Below are positions 61,931 to 64,000 of a stretch of 64,000 bases of DNA, piece after piece. The notes below the pieces were generated by a model. That model searched no databases, had not been told where the DNA came from, and saw nothing but the letters and a program-made list of their open reading frames with translations. The DNA comes from Ochotona curzoniae (taxonomy: Eukaryota > Chordata > Mammalia > Lagomorpha > Ochotonidae): contig NW_024464918.1 of the NCBI RefSeq assembly GCF_017591425.1, forward strand, positions 8,740,001-8,804,000. Direction: 5' to 3'. The translations under genes were made by a program, and so were the position numbers. How positions within the stretch are numbered: the first letter of the stretch is position 1; every line of letters begins with the position of its first letter.

Positions 61931-62795
61931 TTGAGATCAACACAGGAAAAAAATTAATTTGGTCCTGTTATGCTGAATCCATACTGTATAATCCTCTATC
62001 TCCCATAACACCCTATCATCCGGTTTTGCCCTCTTAAAAACTACTATCTATACAAAAGTTCAGATGTAACACCATAAAAAACAAAGAGCTTCATTTGGAA
62101 AAGAGATAAATTAAAAGTAATATTTACATACAATATATAAGGCAGAAAAATTCCTGGGGATACACTCAATTATATGTATGAATTATGAAATCCTTATGCT
62201 ATGAGATGCAGAGTGACAGAAATACTACAAACCACATATTTCTATTTGTGTAACTTTTAATCAGAGGTTTGACAGACAGAATAGTAGAAATAAGAGAATA
62301 AGATGCCTGTTGGGTATGGGAACTGACAGGCACAAGGGAACATTCTAGAATGAGAGAAATGTTCCTAGTCTTGGATGGAATGGCTGTTACATAGACGGAC
62401 AACTTATCAGAACTTAAATAATCATATACTTAAAATCTCACAGTTTCTCCACGTACAAGTGTTACCTTATTTAAAAATAAATTCTGCCAAGACATGGAAG
62501 TGGTTTTGAGAGAAAATTAAGCTCAGCTGTAGAAAAATTAGAGTTATTTAGACATCTGTGTACACTTTTTAAACATACCCAAATGTTTATAAAAATGTAT
62601 TATCCAAAATGAAGTAATGATATTTAAGCACAGGAGAGGAAATAAGATAAAGATAATTTTTGAAGATGTACAGTAATTCTTTAATTTTGTCTTTGTTCTT
62701 GTCACTTAATACAAATTTCACTGCAAATCTTTCTATCTTGCATTTACATTCTGTTTTCTTTTTTTATTATTCTATCTGATCACCAATGTTTTAAA
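61931..62795. other. Single-copy DNA, no gene seen
   Basis: AT-rich, nothing recognised. Confidence 0.4.
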
Positions 62796-63366
62796 GCAGA
62801 GATGATGTTCAAAGGTTAAGGCACCATCTGCTGATATCTCATCTAAACTCCAGTGTGAGTCCTGACTGCTCTGCTTACCATCCACATATATTTCTCTTTT
62901 TTAATTTTATTTTTAAGCTTGATTTATGTTTATTGGAAAGTGAGATTTGCGGAGAGAAGGAGAGACAGAGAGAAAGATCTTCCGTCAGTGGTTTACAATG
63001 ACTGGAGCTGGGCTGATCTGAAGCCTGGAGACAGGAGCCTCCTCTAGGTCTCCAAAGAGGGTGCAGGATCCCAAGGCTTTGGGCCATGCTCGACTGCTTT
63101 CCCCTGGCCACAGACAGAGAGCTGGGAGGGAAGTGGAGCAGCTGAGACATGTACTGGTACATGTGCTCATTTGGTACCCCGTTGTACAAAAGATGAGGAT
63201 TTAACCACTAGGTTTTCATGCTGGGCCCACAGAATCATTCAGGCAAACAGAGATGGCTTAAGTGCTTGACCCATGCTACCCTGTCAGAGACCCAGATAGA
63301 ATTTCTGGATCCTGGTTTAGTGCTGGCCCAGTCATGTCTCACCATAGCAGTCATTTAGAAAGCAAA
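62796..63366 (+). mobile_element. Older C-type SINE split by a younger SINE, plus strand
   Basis: The 5' part is at 62796-62880 ('gatgttcaaaggttaaggcaccatctgc...gtgagtcctgactgctctgctt'). The 3' part is at about 63230-63366 ('gcaaacagagatggcttaagtgcttgacccatgctaccctgtcagagacccagatagaatttctgg'). The two are in register for one element, with the minus-strand SINE 62897-63230 between them. Confidence 0.75.
62897..63230 (-). mobile_element. C-type SINE nested in an older SINE, minus strand
   Basis: 'ttttttaattttatttttaagcttgatttatgtttattggaaagtgagatttgcggagag', 'gggccatgctcgactgctttcccctggccac', 'catgctgggccc'. Full length. Confidence 0.9.
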
Positions 63367-63371
63367 CGATC

Positions 63372-63642
63372 ATGATAAAAGATTTTTAGATCTTTACAAT
63401 CTCTTGCAATGACTGCAACAGTCAGAGCTGCGCTGATCCAAAGCCGGGAATTCAGAGCCTCTTTCAGGTCTCCCACATGGGTGCAGGATCCCAATGCTTT
63501 GGGCGATCCTTGACTACTTTCCCATGCTGCAAGCAAGGAGCTGTATGGGAAGTGGGTTCACCAGGATTAGAACCGACACCTATACCAGTTCCTGGTGCAT
63601 GCAAGGCAGGGACTTTAGTCACTAGGCTATTGCGCTGGGCTG
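63372..63642 (-). mobile_element. C-type SINE, minus strand
   Basis: 'tgactgcaacagtcagagctgcgctgatccaaagccggg', 'ctttcaggtctcccacatgggtgcaggatccca', 'cttgactactttcccatgctgcaagc', reversed B box 'ggattagaacc' (63564-63574), 5' end 'attgcgctgggct'. The 3' end is shortened. Confidence 0.9.
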
Positions 63643-64000
63643 AATCAGGGATATTTTCCACAGTGAAATCCCAGTTATTACTTGCTTATTAAATATTTAA
63701 CTTCAGAAATGCCATTTTTCTTAATTGCACTTACTATCAATAATATAGGATCACATTTCAGTTTTCAGTCAAAATGGATATTTAAATCTGATAATATCAA
63801 GACTTTTCTACTCTGAGAAATTATAAACAGGATTATAACATTTCCTGACTGGTGGGCATTTCCAAACTTGTTTGTACTACCCTGTGTCTGATTAGAACTG
63901 TCACGCATACTTCTTTGATAAAAGAGACATGAGTTCCTGTTTCAGATTAGGTAGGAAACACAAAGGATGAATATTAAGACTATGGTACCCTCTCATTCTC
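63643..64000. other. Single-copy DNA, no gene seen
   Basis: AT-rich, nothing recognised. Confidence 0.45.

Noticed and set aside
1..64000. CRISPR arrays, operons, tRNA or rRNA genes
   Set aside because: Repeats are dispersed SINEs or simple tracts, not spaced arrays. The tRNA-like A and B boxes belong to SINE heads, not to intact tRNA genes.

Overview
This is a stretch of mammalian nuclear DNA, most likely from a lagomorph and, within lagomorphs, most like a pika (Ochotona). The evidence is its dominant repeat: more than twenty copies of the tRNA-derived lagomorph C-type SINE. The younger copies have a body and tail (a 'gcaaagtcagatatacagagagg' type 3' end read on the minus strand, and a GGTTCTAATCC B box) that I associate with pika. 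The window also holds L1 3' ends of a lagomorph type, old mammalian L1, L2, MIR and a MaLR LTR, and many CA/GT and GA microsatellites. There are no bacterial-type genes or operons, and no long open reading frame that looks like an intact protein gene. Family names are from memory of the families, not from a database search.

Layout. 0-3 kb: 3' end of an L1, then unique DNA and a minus-strand SINE. 3-12 kb: mostly single-copy, ending in the best gene candidate of the window, a minus-strand transcription unit. A CpG-richer patch at 11.66-12.08 kb carries a CCAAT box, a GC box and a CRE-like site. It is followed on the minus strand by a good splice donor, an 80-nt exon with strong splice sites, and two open exons (11457-11595 and 8817-8932) whose splice phases fit each other. 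The product is not recognised and the 3' end is not settled. 12-23 kb: single-copy DNA with MIR remnants, one separate exon-like segment (17871-18051, minus), a 40-bp tandem duplication and two blocks that look like conserved non-coding (enhancer-type) sequence. 22.6-30.4 kb: SINEs, a minus-strand L2 split by a SINE, an AT-rich tract, MIRs and an L1 3' fragment. 30-46 kb: single-copy DNA with scattered SINEs, L2 pieces and a MaLR LTR. 46-56 kb: dense SINEs, several with clear target-site duplications. 57.7-61.9 kb: a heavily decayed plus-strand L1 broken by later insertions. 62.8-63.65 kb: nested SINEs.

The window reads as intronic or intergenic DNA around at most one small gene. Much of its visible structure is the layered history of retroposition. 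I found no convincing undescribed system. The least explained item is the minus-strand candidate gene.
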